This document shows positions 52,162 through 62,030 of a stretch of DNA of 64,000 bases, one piece after another. The notes beneath the pieces were generated by a model. That model was not told the origin of the DNA, ran no database searches, and saw only the letters and a program-made list of their open reading frames with translations. Source of the DNA: Pseudoxanthomonas sp. (lineage in GTDB: Bacteria; Pseudomonadota; Gammaproteobacteria; Xanthomonadales; Xanthomonadaceae); the NCBI RefSeq assembly GCF_027498035.1, contig NZ_CP114978.1, positions 4,251,375 through 4,315,374 on the forward strand, read 5' to 3'. The position numbers were made by a program, and so were the translations under genes. Numbering within the stretch: position 1 is the stretch's first letter; each line of letters begins with the position of its first letter.

Positions 52162-53943
52162 TCAGCGATGCGGCCGCATCATCCATTTCAGCAGTGGCGC
52201 GGCGAGCAGGGCGACGATGCCGCAGCCCAGGCCGATCCACATCAGCAGCCAAAACAGGTGCGCGTATTTGGATGCGGCATCGACCAGGTTCATCGTTTCG
52301 CCTTCGGGGACGTCGATGGCGGCCAGCTTGCCGAACTGCGCGGCCAGCATTTCCGAGAATGCGGTGGCCAGGAACCAGGTGCCCATCATCAGGCTGACCA
52401 CGCGCTTCATCGCCAGTTGGCTCACGGCCGACAGGCCCACGGGTGACAGGCACATCTCGCCCAGTTCCAGCACGAAATACGCCGCGACCAACCACCACAC
52501 GCTGGCCATCTGGCCGGTGTTACCCACGTGCTGCGCGGCCAGCGCCAGCGGAATGAAGGATGCGCCGGCCAACAGCAGGCCCCAGGCTGATTTGACCGGC
52601 TTGGAGGGATCCAGCCCGCGCTGGTCCAGCCAGCCCCACAGCGCGGCGAACAGCGGCGCCAGCAGCACCAGGAACAGCGCGCCCAGGTAGGTCAGCGAGC
52701 CGGCGGTCTGCGGCAGCACCAGGCAGTCGCGCACCAGCAGCACCACAATCACCAGGGTGGCGATGGCGAACACCGCGCGTGGTGCCGACGAATCCGGATT
52801 GCGGTCCGACAGCGATGCCGAGACCACGAACGCCAGCGGCGCCAGCACCAGCGACACGATCGACCAGGGCAGCGGGGTGCCACCGGTGATCACCAGCGAC
52901 GGCACGATGTCCTTGGTCAGCAAGCGGTCGGTGAAGGTCACCCAGGATCCGTAGGTCTGCTCGTACAGGGTGAAGAACACCAGCGCCATGAAGATCAGCG
53001 CCATCAGCGCGCCCATCTGCCGGCGCTGTTCGGACGTGCACTGGGTGGCCAGGAACCAGCCGAACCACACCAGCACGCCAGCCAGCACCACCAGCATCAG
53101 CAGTTGCGCCAGGGTGACTTCGCCGCCCAGCGAGAACGCGCCGTTGGCCGTGGCCCACATCAGCCAGGCAATCGGCAGCACGCCGACGATGCCGGCCAGG
53201 TAGATCAGCCATTCGCGCGGCAGGCCGGCGACCCGTTCTTTCAACGAGGCGGGGTTGGAAGGCTCGGCATGGCCATGCAGGTATTTCTGGCCCCACAGGA
53301 ACATCGCCAGGCCGGCCAGCATGCCGATGCCGGCCGCGCCGAAACCGTAGCGCCAGCCGAAGACCTCGCCCAGATAGCCGCACACCAGCGAGGCAAACAG
53401 CGATCCCAGGTTGATCCCGGCGTAGAACAGCGAGAAGCCCGAATCGCGACGCGGATCGTCATCGGCATAGAGCTTGCCGACGATGGTGGAGATATTGGGC
53501 TTCAAAAAGCCCACGCCCATGATGATCAAGGCCAGCGACAGGTAAGTGATGCGCAGCGAGCCCTCATCGCGCACCACGGTGCCGGCGGTGTTGACCGCGG
53601 CATGGCCTTCGAAGGCCATGCCCACGTGCCCTGCGACCAGCAGGATGCCGCCGAAGATCACCGCCTTGCGCATGCCCAGCCAGCGGTCGGCCAGCACCCC
53701 GCCGATCACCGGGATGCAGTACACCAGCCCGCCGTAGGCACCCAGCAGGTCGTAGCCGGCGTTGTCGCCGAACAGGTGGTACTTGGTCAGGTAGAGCAGC
53801 AGCAGCGCCTTCATCCCGTAGAAGGAGAAGCGCTCCCACATTTCGGTGAAGAAGCAGACGTAGACGCCTTTGGGGTGGCCGAGGAAATCGTCGCGGACGG
53901 GTGGGGCAGCGATAGGCTGGTCTGACACTGGCTGGGCAGGCAC
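52162..53943 (-). CDS. POT family proton-dependent oligopeptide transporter
   Basis: A 593-residue inner-membrane protein with about 14 helices. The POT signature near the N-terminus (FFTEMWERFSFYGMKALLLL, matching ExxERFxYY) and ADRWLGMRKAVIFGG between helices 2 and 3 define the family; LGEMCLSPVGLS and SLMMGTWFLATAF follow near the C-terminus. It imports di- and tripeptides with protons. The frame is open to 54081, but a TATACT -10 element at 53976-53971 lies between, so translation should begin downstream; GTG 53943 fits with a leader of about 20 nt. It is divergent from an OPT transporter. Confidence 0.92.
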   Translation of the reverse strand: MPAQPVSDQPIAAPPVRDDFLGHPKGVYVCFFTEMWERFSFYGMKALLLLYLTKYHLFGDNAGYDLLGAYGGLVYCIPVIGGVLADRWLGMRKAVIFGGILLVAGHVGMAFEGHAAVNTAGTVVRDEGSLRITYLSLALIIMGVGFLKPNISTIVGKLYADDDPRRDSGFSLFYAGINLGSLFASLVCGYLGEVFGWRYGFGAAGIGMLAGLAMFLWGQKYLHGHAEPSNPASLKERVAGLPREWLIYLAGIVGVLPIAWLMWATANGAFSLGGEVTLAQLLMLVVLAGVLVWFGWFLATQCTSEQRRQMGALMALIFMALVFFTLYEQTYGSWVTFTDRLLTKDIVPSLVITGGTPLPWSIVSLVLAPLAFVVSASLSDRNPDSSAPRAVFAIATLVIVVLLVRDCLVLPQTAGSLTYLGALFLVLLAPLFAALWGWLDQRGLDPSKPVKSAWGLLLAGASFIPLALAAQHVGNTGQMASVWWLVAAYFVLELGEMCLSPVGLSAVSQLAMKRVVSLMMGTWFLATAFSEMLAAQFGKLAAIDVPEGETMNLVDAASKYAHLFWLLMWIGLGCGIVALLAAPLLKWMMRPHR

Positions 53944-53970
53944 GGGCGACTCGGCGGCGGGCAGGGCGCG

Positions 53971-53976
53971 AGTATA
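53971..53976 (-). promoter_or_regulatory. Putative -10 element of the POT transporter gene
   Basis: On the minus strand TATACT is followed by CGCGCCC, with the expected start of transcription near 53964 and the GTG at 53943. The -35 position is GC-rich and poor. The site limits where the coding region can start. Confidence 0.5.
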
Positions 53977-54079
53977 GCCAGCGCCCTGGGCCGGCCTTTT
54001 GCCCGTGGCAAATGTCACTTTGCGGTCCTGCGCGCATGGGGTAGCTTTGCCGGCTTCCGTCTTTTCTCGGGGCCTTTCC

Positions 54080-56050
54080 ATGCAGCAGCCCGTCGCCGCG
54101 CCGCGGCAGCTTACTTTCCGTGCCGTCGTGCTCGCCGTCGTCCTGGCGGTGGTGCTGTCCGCCGCAAATGCCTACCTGGGCCTGTTCGCCGGCCTGACCA
54201 TCGCCACCGCCATCCCCGCCGCCGTGCTGTCCATGGGCGTGCTGAGGCTGCTGGGCGGCGGCACCATCCTGGAAAACAACATCGTCCAGACCGGCGCCTC
54301 GGCCGGTTCGTCGATCGCCGCGGGGGTGATCTTCACCATCCCGGCGCTGGTGATCATGGGCTACTGGCCGGACTTCAAGTACTGGTGGGTGCTGGGCATC
54401 GCCGGCCTGGGTGGCCTGCTGGGCGTGCTGTTCTCGGTGCCGCTGCGCCGTTCGATGATCGTCGAGGAGCCGCTTCCGTTCCCCGAAGGCAAGGCCGCGG
54501 CCGAGGTGCTCAAGGCCGGCGAGAACCCCGGCCCGGGCCTGAAGATCCTGGCCGTCTCGGCCGCCATCGGCGCGCTGGTCAAGCTGGCCGCGGCCAGCGG
54601 CCTGCGCCTGATCCCGGATACCTGGACCCAGTCGGCGTACCTGGGCAGCGCCAAGGTCACTGCCTTCATCGGCACCAACCTGTCGCCGGCGCTGCTCGGC
54701 GTGGGCTATATCGTCGGCCTGAACGTCGGCATCGTGGTGGTGTCCGGCTCGATCCTGTCCTGGCACATCGCCATCCCGCTGTACCAGGCGTTCTTCACCG
54801 GCACCGATCCAGCGCTTGCGGCCAAGATCGTCGATGCCTCGGCGGCCGATGCTGCCTATGCGATCTGGAGCGCGAAGATCCGCTACCTGGGCGTGGGCGC
54901 GATGCTGATCGGTGGCATCTGGACGCTGTTCTCGCTGCGCAAGTCGCTGCTGGGCGGGATCAAAAGCGGCTTTGCCGCCGCGCGCAAGAGCAGCGGCGCC
55001 GAGGCCCTGCCTGAGACCGAGCGCGACCTGCCGATGAAGTGGATGCTGGTGGCGCTGGTGCTGTGCACGCTGCCGCTGCTGGGCCTGTACCAGGCCATCG
55101 TCGGCCAGTGGCATGTCTCGATCCCGATGACGATCATCATGGTCGTGGCCGGCTTCCTGTTCGTGTCGGTCTCCGGCTACCTGGCCGGTTTGATCGGCTC
55201 GTCCAACAACCCGGTCTCGGGCATCACCATCTCCACCATCCTGTTCGCCTCGGTCGTGTTGGCGGTGCTGATGGGCAAGAGTGGACTGCTGCCGGTCGGC
55301 GTCGGTGGCGCGCCGCTGGGCGCAGTGGCCGCGATCATGATCGGTGCGGTGGTGTGCTGCGCGGCAGCGGTGGGCGGCGACAACCTGCAGGACCTCAAGG
55401 CGGGTTACCTGGTCGGTGCCACGCCGTGGAAGCAGCAGTTGATGCTGGGCATCGGCGCGTTTTCCTGCGCGCTGATCATGGCTCCGATGCTCAGCCTGCT
55501 GTCGCAGGCCTACGGCATTGGCGCACCGACGCCCGAGCATCCCAATTCGCTGGCGGCGCCGCAGGCCAATCTGATGGCGTCGGTGGCGCGCGGCCTGTTT
55601 GGCGGCGAACTGCCGTGGACGATGATCGGCCTGGGTGCGGTGGTCGGCGCGATCGTGATCGCCATCGACAGCGCGCTCAAGCGCGCCGGCAAGCGCTTCC
55701 GCGTGCCGGTGCTGGCCGCAGCCATCGGCATCTACCTGCCGCTGGAATTGATGGTGCCGATCTTCCTGGGCGGCCTGCTGGCGCACTTGGTCGAGCGCTT
55801 CCACAAGGTTCGCGCTGATGACGAAGACGAGCGTGACCGCGTGCATCGCCCGGGCGTGCTGTTCTCGGCCGGCCTGATCACCGGCGAGGCGTTGATGGGC
55901 ATCGCCATCGCCTTCCCGATCGTCATCTACAGCCGGTCGGACGTACTGTCGATCGGCCTGGATCTGGGCCAATGGGTCGGCCTGGCGATCCTGGCCCTGG
56001 TCGGCTGGCTGCTGTATCGCACTGGCAAGAAGGGCGAGCAGGCGGTCTGA
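54080..56050 (+). CDS. OPT family oligopeptide transporter
   Basis: A 656-residue inner-membrane protein with about 15-16 hydrophobic segments. Family features are the N-terminal LSAANAYLGLFAGLTIATAI, LENNIVQTGASAGSSIAAGV, and further on YLAGLIGSSNNPVSGITIST and GGDNLQDLKAGYLVGATPWK. OPT proteins take up oligopeptides or metal chelates. ATG 54080 (MQQPVAAPRQLTFRA) is preferred over an in-frame ATG at 53999 that would overlap the divergent promoter region. With the POT gene upstream on the other strand and the exported S9 peptidase downstream, this is a peptide-uptake neighbourhood. Confidence 0.92.
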   Translation: MQQPVAAPRQLTFRAVVLAVVLAVVLSAANAYLGLFAGLTIATAIPAAVLSMGVLRLLGGGTILENNIVQTGASAGSSIAAGVIFTIPALVIMGYWPDFKYWWVLGIAGLGGLLGVLFSVPLRRSMIVEEPLPFPEGKAAAEVLKAGENPGPGLKILAVSAAIGALVKLAAASGLRLIPDTWTQSAYLGSAKVTAFIGTNLSPALLGVGYIVGLNVGIVVVSGSILSWHIAIPLYQAFFTGTDPALAAKIVDASAADAAYAIWSAKIRYLGVGAMLIGGIWTLFSLRKSLLGGIKSGFAAARKSSGAEALPETERDLPMKWMLVALVLCTLPLLGLYQAIVGQWHVSIPMTIIMVVAGFLFVSVSGYLAGLIGSSNNPVSGITISTILFASVVLAVLMGKSGLLPVGVGGAPLGAVAAIMIGAVVCCAAAVGGDNLQDLKAGYLVGATPWKQQLMLGIGAFSCALIMAPMLSLLSQAYGIGAPTPEHPNSLAAPQANLMASVARGLFGGELPWTMIGLGAVVGAIVIAIDSALKRAGKRFRVPVLAAAIGIYLPLELMVPIFLGGLLAHLVERFHKVRADDEDERDRVHRPGVLFSAGLITGEALMGIAIAFPIVIYSRSDVLSIGLDLGQWVGLAILALVGWLLYRTGKKGEQAV

Positions 56051-56083
56051 TCTCCCGTTCTTACGCCGACAGCCGACGCCCCC

Positions 56084-56159
56084 TGTAGAGCGGAGCTCGC
56101 TCTGCTGCTCTCCGGACAGATCGCCAAAAAGGCCCCAGCGGAGCAAGCTCCGCTCTACA
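56084..56159. repeat. Dispersed hairpin repeat, family A copy 4
   Basis: A 76-bp imperfect inverted repeat, from TGTAGAGCGGAGCTCGCTCT to GAGCAAGCTCCGCTCTACA, with the loop part TCCGGACAGATCGCCAAAAA shared with the next copy. It lies 33 bp after the OPT gene and has an intact right arm. Confidence 0.8.
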
Positions 56160-56199
56160 AGAGCGGCATCGCGCGCGCTTGTGGCAGGGCGCATGAACC

Positions 56200-56273
56200 G
56201 TAGAGCCGAGCTTGCTCGGCTGCTGTCCGGACAGGTCGCCAAAAAGGCACCAGCGGAGCAAGCTCCGCGCTAC
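56200..56273. repeat. Dispersed hairpin repeat, family A copy 5
   Basis: Runs from GTAGAGCCGAGCTTGCTCGG to GAGCAAGCTCCGCGCTAC. Its arms differ (left GAGCCGAGC, right GCTCCGCGC), so the stem is less perfect. Copies 4 and 5 sit 40 bp apart in direct orientation. Together with the spacer they fill most of the 327-bp gap before the S9 peptidase; the remaining 100 bp should hold its promoter, but none is obvious. Confidence 0.75.
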
Positions 56274-56377
56274 AGGGGCAGGGCGACGATGGCCGTTCGC
56301 ATGACTTCACACCTTTGCGTCGGCCGCCGTGCGCGGCCTACCATCGACCACTTTTTGTCGTTCCGGAGTTCGATCCG

Positions 56378-58444
<2,067 letters not shown>

Positions 58445-58468
58445 TGATTCAGAGGCTGTGATACATGC

Positions 58469-58498
58469 AACGGGGCGCCTTTGGGTGCCCCGTTTGCG
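58469..58498 (+). terminator. Rho-independent terminator after the S9 peptidase gene
   Basis: An 11-bp stem (AACGGGGCGCC and GGTGCCCCGTT, one G-T pair, 4-nt loop) followed by TGCGTT, 24 nt after the stop. It separates the gene from the converging effector operon. Confidence 0.75.
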
Positions 58499-58555
58499 TT
58501 AAGCGGTACGGCATGCCACGGATGCCCGGGGAATGCGTGCCTCGGTGAGTGCGCC

Positions 58556-59761
58556 TCAGGCCATTGCCGCGCGCGGTGCCTGGCGCTGCTGTTGTTCCTG
58601 ATCCTGTTGCTGCACGGCCAACGTCTGCGACTGCGCGCGCAGTTGCTGGGCGCTCTGGTCCGCAGGTACCTGCGCGGCCTGATTCGCATCGACATGGCTG
58701 CGGTGATGCGCTGGATCGTCCAGTCGGCCTTGCACCGCAAATACCCCGTTGCCGCGACCATCGGGCACCAGGTGGTCGATCCTGGACAGGCCATCGGCGC
58801 CGGCGTGCGCCGCCAGCCCGGCTGCGGCATTGATGAACTTGGCATCGTCCTGCAGGCCCAGCCTTTCCCGCTGCGTGCCGAGCTTGTCCAGCGCGTCGCG
58901 CAGCAGCGCATTGGCTGGATCGTCTGCATGCTGTAGCCGTGCAGGCTGACCTGGAGCATCGTGCTGACGCAGCTGTTGCAGGCTCTGGGATTCCATCACC
59001 GACTCGATGCCATGCAGGTCCAGGCGATGCATCAGCATCTTGCCGGGCACCAGGCGTTCCAGCATGGAAAGTGGATCGGGATCGGGCAGCTCGATCTGAT
59101 GGCCGGCTGCATCGGGCATCACATATTTGATCGGGAAGCTGTCTTCCTGCAGATGCGTCAGGATCTCGTTCTTGACGTGGTATGCGCGGATCAGCCCATC
59201 CTTGGCGTAGTCCTTGGCGGCGGTAGGATCAAGGCCCTCGCGTTCCAATGTTCTGTCGTTCACCCCTGCGGCATTGTAGGTGACGGCAGGGACGTCATAG
59301 ACCATGGCTGAAGCTGCAGCGAGGCCTCCGCCCAAAGAGTGGCCCGCCAGGATCATGTTCTTGCCAAAGGCTTCCTGGGCTTTGTGGGTCAGCTGAAGTG
59401 CGCGGTCGTACTGTGCTGTTTCTATTCCCAAGCCCTGGCCGAAATTTGAACGCCAATCCTTGAGCTCGTCGGTGCCGCACATCGCAAGCACGACTTGGCC
59501 TTGGCTGTTTTTATACAGCGCTGCGTCGAAACCGCTTTCTGCATCGTGGAGCATGAGTGGATCGATGCCCGCTTCGTGCAACGCATCGTCATCCAATCGT
59601 GACCAATCAGCAGGTAACGCTCGTGCCGAGGCGGGTTCGTTACGCCGTTGGTCCGCGGTGGCATATAAATCCTGGAGCAGAGAAGGCAGTTGCAGGTCCA
59701 GGTCCTTGGGTTCCTTGCCCTGGATCTCCTCTGCGAAGCTTTTTGTGGTTTCGTCCGGCAT
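58556..59761 (-). CDS. Probable type IV secretion lipase effector with C-terminal XVIPCD domain (effector 2)
   Basis: A 401-residue protein without a signal peptide. Residues about 80-230 read as a class 3-like lipase domain: CGTDELKDWRSNFGQGLG, nucleophile elbow AGHSLGGGLAAAS with Ser142, and AVTYNAAGVNDRTLE. The C-terminal part (about 280-401) has the XVIPCD pattern: DDPANALLRDALDKL, LGLQDDAKFINAAAGLAAHA, GLSRIDHLVP, VFAVQGRLDDPAH, then a Gln-rich tail. In Xanthomonas and Stenotrophomonas this domain binds VirD4 and directs effectors through a bacteria-killing type IV system. AAGGA is 6 nt before ATG 59761. It is the last gene of an operon with the ankyrin lipoprotein and a paralogue. GC content over 59761-59880, just upstream, is about 49% by hand count, below the surroundings. 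Confidence 0.85.
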   Translation of the reverse strand: MPDETTKSFAEEIQGKEPKDLDLQLPSLLQDLYATADQRRNEPASARALPADWSRLDDDALHEAGIDPLMLHDAESGFDAALYKNSQGQVVLAMCGTDELKDWRSNFGQGLGIETAQYDRALQLTHKAQEAFGKNMILAGHSLGGGLAAASAMVYDVPAVTYNAAGVNDRTLEREGLDPTAAKDYAKDGLIRAYHVKNEILTHLQEDSFPIKYVMPDAAGHQIELPDPDPLSMLERLVPGKMLMHRLDLHGIESVMESQSLQQLRQHDAPGQPARLQHADDPANALLRDALDKLGTQRERLGLQDDAKFINAAAGLAAHAGADGLSRIDHLVPDGRGNGVFAVQGRLDDPAHHRSHVDANQAAQVPADQSAQQLRAQSQTLAVQQQDQEQQQRQAPRAAMA

Positions 59762-59797
59762 GAAGATTCCTTTCTTCCTGTGTACAGAAATTGGCTT

Positions 59798-60544
59798 TCA
59801 GCCCTCGACCGGGATTGCGTGCGCCTTAAGCCATTCGCGTACGGAAGCCCGACCTTCTTTTGCCTTTGCATTCAGTATTTTTTCCGGCGTCGTGAAGAAT
59901 CCCGGCTGGAATGTCACGTGCTGCGCGTTGACCAGCCTGGGGTCGACGCCAAGCTTCAGGAAACGAAGGACGTCATCGCTGTTGTTGCCGACAGCCGCCA
60001 CGTGGAGCAATGAATCACCCATGCGATCTCGATGGTGAACATCAGCGCCGGCAGCGATGAGCATCGACGCCTGCTCACCCCGCTTATGCAACACCGCATC
60101 GAACAGCGGCGTACGGCCGCTCGGATTGGGTGTATCGATCGGCGCCTTGTGGTCGATCAGCACCTTGAGGTACTTGGCGTCGTTGACCGTGGCAGCCATG
60201 TGCACGACGGTGTCGTTGTCGATGCCTTGTTCGGTCGGATCAGCGCCCGCATCCAGCAGCGCAGCCAGCGCTTCGGTGCTGCGGCTGTAGATCGCCCATT
60301 CCAGCAGCGTGACATTTGAATCGCCGTGCCCGGCAAGATTGGTGTGCGGTGCCAAAGCCAGGATTTCCGCGCGGTCGCCTTCGGCAATCGCGCGGGCCAT
60401 CTTTTCCAGCGACGGATCGGGAAAGATGGATTTGATGTCGGTGCTTTTCATTGCGGGGTGCTCCTGGGCGCCTGCGTCGTGGGTGCTGCAGCCGGCCAGG
60501 AACAGGGTAACGGCGACGGCAATGGCGACGGGGGCGTGCGGCAT
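59798..60544 (-). CDS. Ankyrin-repeat lipoprotein, probable immunity protein
   Basis: A 248-residue protein with a lipoprotein leader (FLAGC, Cys19), so it should be tethered in the periplasm. Residues about 75-215 hold four or so ankyrin repeats: VTLLEWAIYSRSTEALAALL, DTVVHMAATVNDAKYLKVLI, GRTPLFDAVLHKRGEQASML and DSLLHVAAVGNNSDDVLRFL. It lies 41 nt after one lipase effector gene and 36 nt before the other, all on one strand. Immunity proteins against periplasm-acting type IV or VI lipase effectors are usually small exported proteins or lipoproteins encoded beside the toxin, and some have ankyrin or Sel1 repeats. It would thus protect the producer's membranes. No clear ribosome-binding site precedes ATG 60544; binding to either effector is inferred. 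Confidence 0.8.
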   Translation of the reverse strand: MPHAPVAIAVAVTLFLAGCSTHDAGAQEHPAMKSTDIKSIFPDPSLEKMARAIAEGDRAEILALAPHTNLAGHGDSNVTLLEWAIYSRSTEALAALLDAGADPTEQGIDNDTVVHMAATVNDAKYLKVLIDHKAPIDTPNPSGRTPLFDAVLHKRGEQASMLIAAGADVHHRDRMGDSLLHVAAVGNNSDDVLRFLKLGVDPRLVNAQHVTFQPGFFTTPEKILNAKAKEGRASVREWLKAHAIPVEG

Positions 60545-60585
60545 GGTGGGAATCCGGGAAGGAGGGAGCGTCGTGGTCGGTGGTG

Positions 60586-61794
60586 TCAGTAGGTCATCGC
60601 CGCGCGCAGCGTGGGTTCTGCGGCATCGCCCTGCTGGCGTGTGCGGGCCTGCGCCTGCAGCTGCTGGGCACTGTCGTCCAGCGGCTGTTGCCGGGCCTGC
60701 GCGGTATCGAGCTGCAGGCGCAGGTGCGCGGGATCGTCCATCGCGCCCTGTACGGCGAACAATGCCTTGCCGTCCTGCGTGGGTAGTACATGGTCGATGC
60801 GCCGCATGCCGGCCTCATCCGCGCGGGCGGCCAAGGTGGCGGCGGTATTGAAGAAGGCGGTGTCGTCCTGCAGGCCGAGTTGCGCGCGTTGCGGTTGCAG
60901 GCGTTCGCTGGCGTTGTTGAACAGGGCGTTGCCCGGATGCGTGGCGTCCGTGATCGCTGCAGCTGGCCCCGCCTGCCGTGCAGCCAGCTGCTGGGCTTCG
61001 ATCACCTTGTCGATGTAGTGCAGGTCGACGCCGTGGGCGATGCCGCTGCCGGGGACCAGTTTTTCCCAGAACGACTGCGGGTCCGGATCGGGCAGTTCGA
61101 TCTTGTGTCCGACTGCATCGGGCATCACCCATTTCAGCGGAATGCTGTCTTCCTGCAGCGTGGTCAGGATTTCGTTGTCCACCGCATAGCGGCGGACCAG
61201 GCCGGATTCGTCGGCGTACTGCTTGGCGGCCCCGGCATCCAGGCCCTGGCGTTCCAGCGTGTTGTCGTGCACCCCGGAGGCGTTGAACGTCACCGCCGGA
61301 ATGTCGCTGACGATGGAGGCCGCGCCGGCCAGACCGCCACCAAGGGAATGCCCGGTGATCACCACCTCGTTGCCGAAGGCAATCTTGGCCTGCTTGGCCA
61401 GCGCGATGGCCTGGTCGTACTGCGCATCCTTGAAGCCCAGGCCCTGGCCAAGATTGGTCAGCCAGTCCTTGGCCTCGTCGGTGCCGACATAGGCGACGAC
61501 GTAATGGCCCTGGCTGTCGGTATAGAGGCCAGCGCTGAAGCCGCTCTTGTCACTGTGCAGCAGGTCGGGATCGATGCCTGCCTCGCGGACCTGGTCTGGC
61601 GTCATCTGCTGCCAGCCGTCCACGCCGGTGCCGTAGTAGACGTCGGACATGATGCGGGCGAGGGTTTGATCGATGGCGTGCACGTCCTGGCCGCGCACTT
61701 GATCTGCGAAGGAAGGCGATGCATCTCCGCTGACCATCGTGGTCCGGGATTGCATCGCGGCGTCAACGATCGGGGGATCGGATTGCAGGCTCAT
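60586..61794 (-). CDS. Probable type IV secretion lipase effector with C-terminal XVIPCD domain (effector 1)
   Basis: A 402-residue paralogue of the protein encoded at 58556-59761. I chose ATG 61794 (MSLQSDPPIV), with GGAG 6 nt upstream, over ATG 61806. The lipase part has YVGTDEAKDWLTNLGQGLGF, the elbow ITGHSLGGGLAGAAS with Ser150 and AVTFNASGVHDNTLERQGLD. The C-terminal XVIPCD (about 285-402) has HPGNALFNNASERL, LGLQDDTAFFNTAATLAARA, MRRIDHVLPTQDG, LFAVQGAMDDPAH and a Gln-rich end. No signal peptide is present, as expected for a substrate taken from the cytoplasm by VirD4. It heads the three-gene operon. Phospholipase activity in target cells is inferred; no type IV apparatus genes lie in this window. 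Confidence 0.87.
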   Translation of the reverse strand: MSLQSDPPIVDAAMQSRTTMVSGDASPSFADQVRGQDVHAIDQTLARIMSDVYYGTGVDGWQQMTPDQVREAGIDPDLLHSDKSGFSAGLYTDSQGHYVVAYVGTDEAKDWLTNLGQGLGFKDAQYDQAIALAKQAKIAFGNEVVITGHSLGGGLAGAASIVSDIPAVTFNASGVHDNTLERQGLDAGAAKQYADESGLVRRYAVDNEILTTLQEDSIPLKWVMPDAVGHKIELPDPDPQSFWEKLVPGSGIAHGVDLHYIDKVIEAQQLAARQAGPAAAITDATHPGNALFNNASERLQPQRAQLGLQDDTAFFNTAATLAARADEAGMRRIDHVLPTQDGKALFAVQGAMDDPAHLRLQLDTAQARQQPLDDSAQQLQAQARTRQQGDAAEPTLRAAMTY

Positions 61795-61952
61795 GAACCA
61801 CTCCATGGGGAACCGCGTCGCCCGAGCCTAGTGGCTGCACATGACCGGGGCAACCCTGCGGGTCGGGTCCGCGCCGCCGCGGCTGGCAGGCGTGGGCCGT
61901 TTCAGGATCTGTGTCCCATAACGTCTGCAGGGGCTTGAAGGCTGTCAGACGC

Positions 61953-61982
61953 AAAAAGGGCGAAGCCGAAGCTTCGCCCTTT
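61953..61982 (-). terminator. Rho-independent terminator of the symporter operon
   Basis: On the minus strand a 12-bp perfect stem (AAAGGGCGAAGC and GCTTCGCCCTTT, 4-nt loop) ends in a run of five T residues. It lies 48 nt beyond the symporter stop. Confidence 0.85.
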
Positions 61983-62030
61983 GATCGTGTCACCGAAGGT
62001 GATGGCGGGATGCCACCACCCCATCTCCGC

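Noticed and set aside
53944..54081. N-terminal extension of the POT transporter to 54081.
   Set aside because: It would start upstream of the only -10 element visible and overlap the start of the divergent OPT gene; the extra residues are not POT-like.
59422..59871. Minus-strand frame of 149 codons overlapping effector 2 and its upstream gap.
   Set aside because: It is in a different frame from two clearly homologous genes, and its product is Arg/Ser-rich without a domain.
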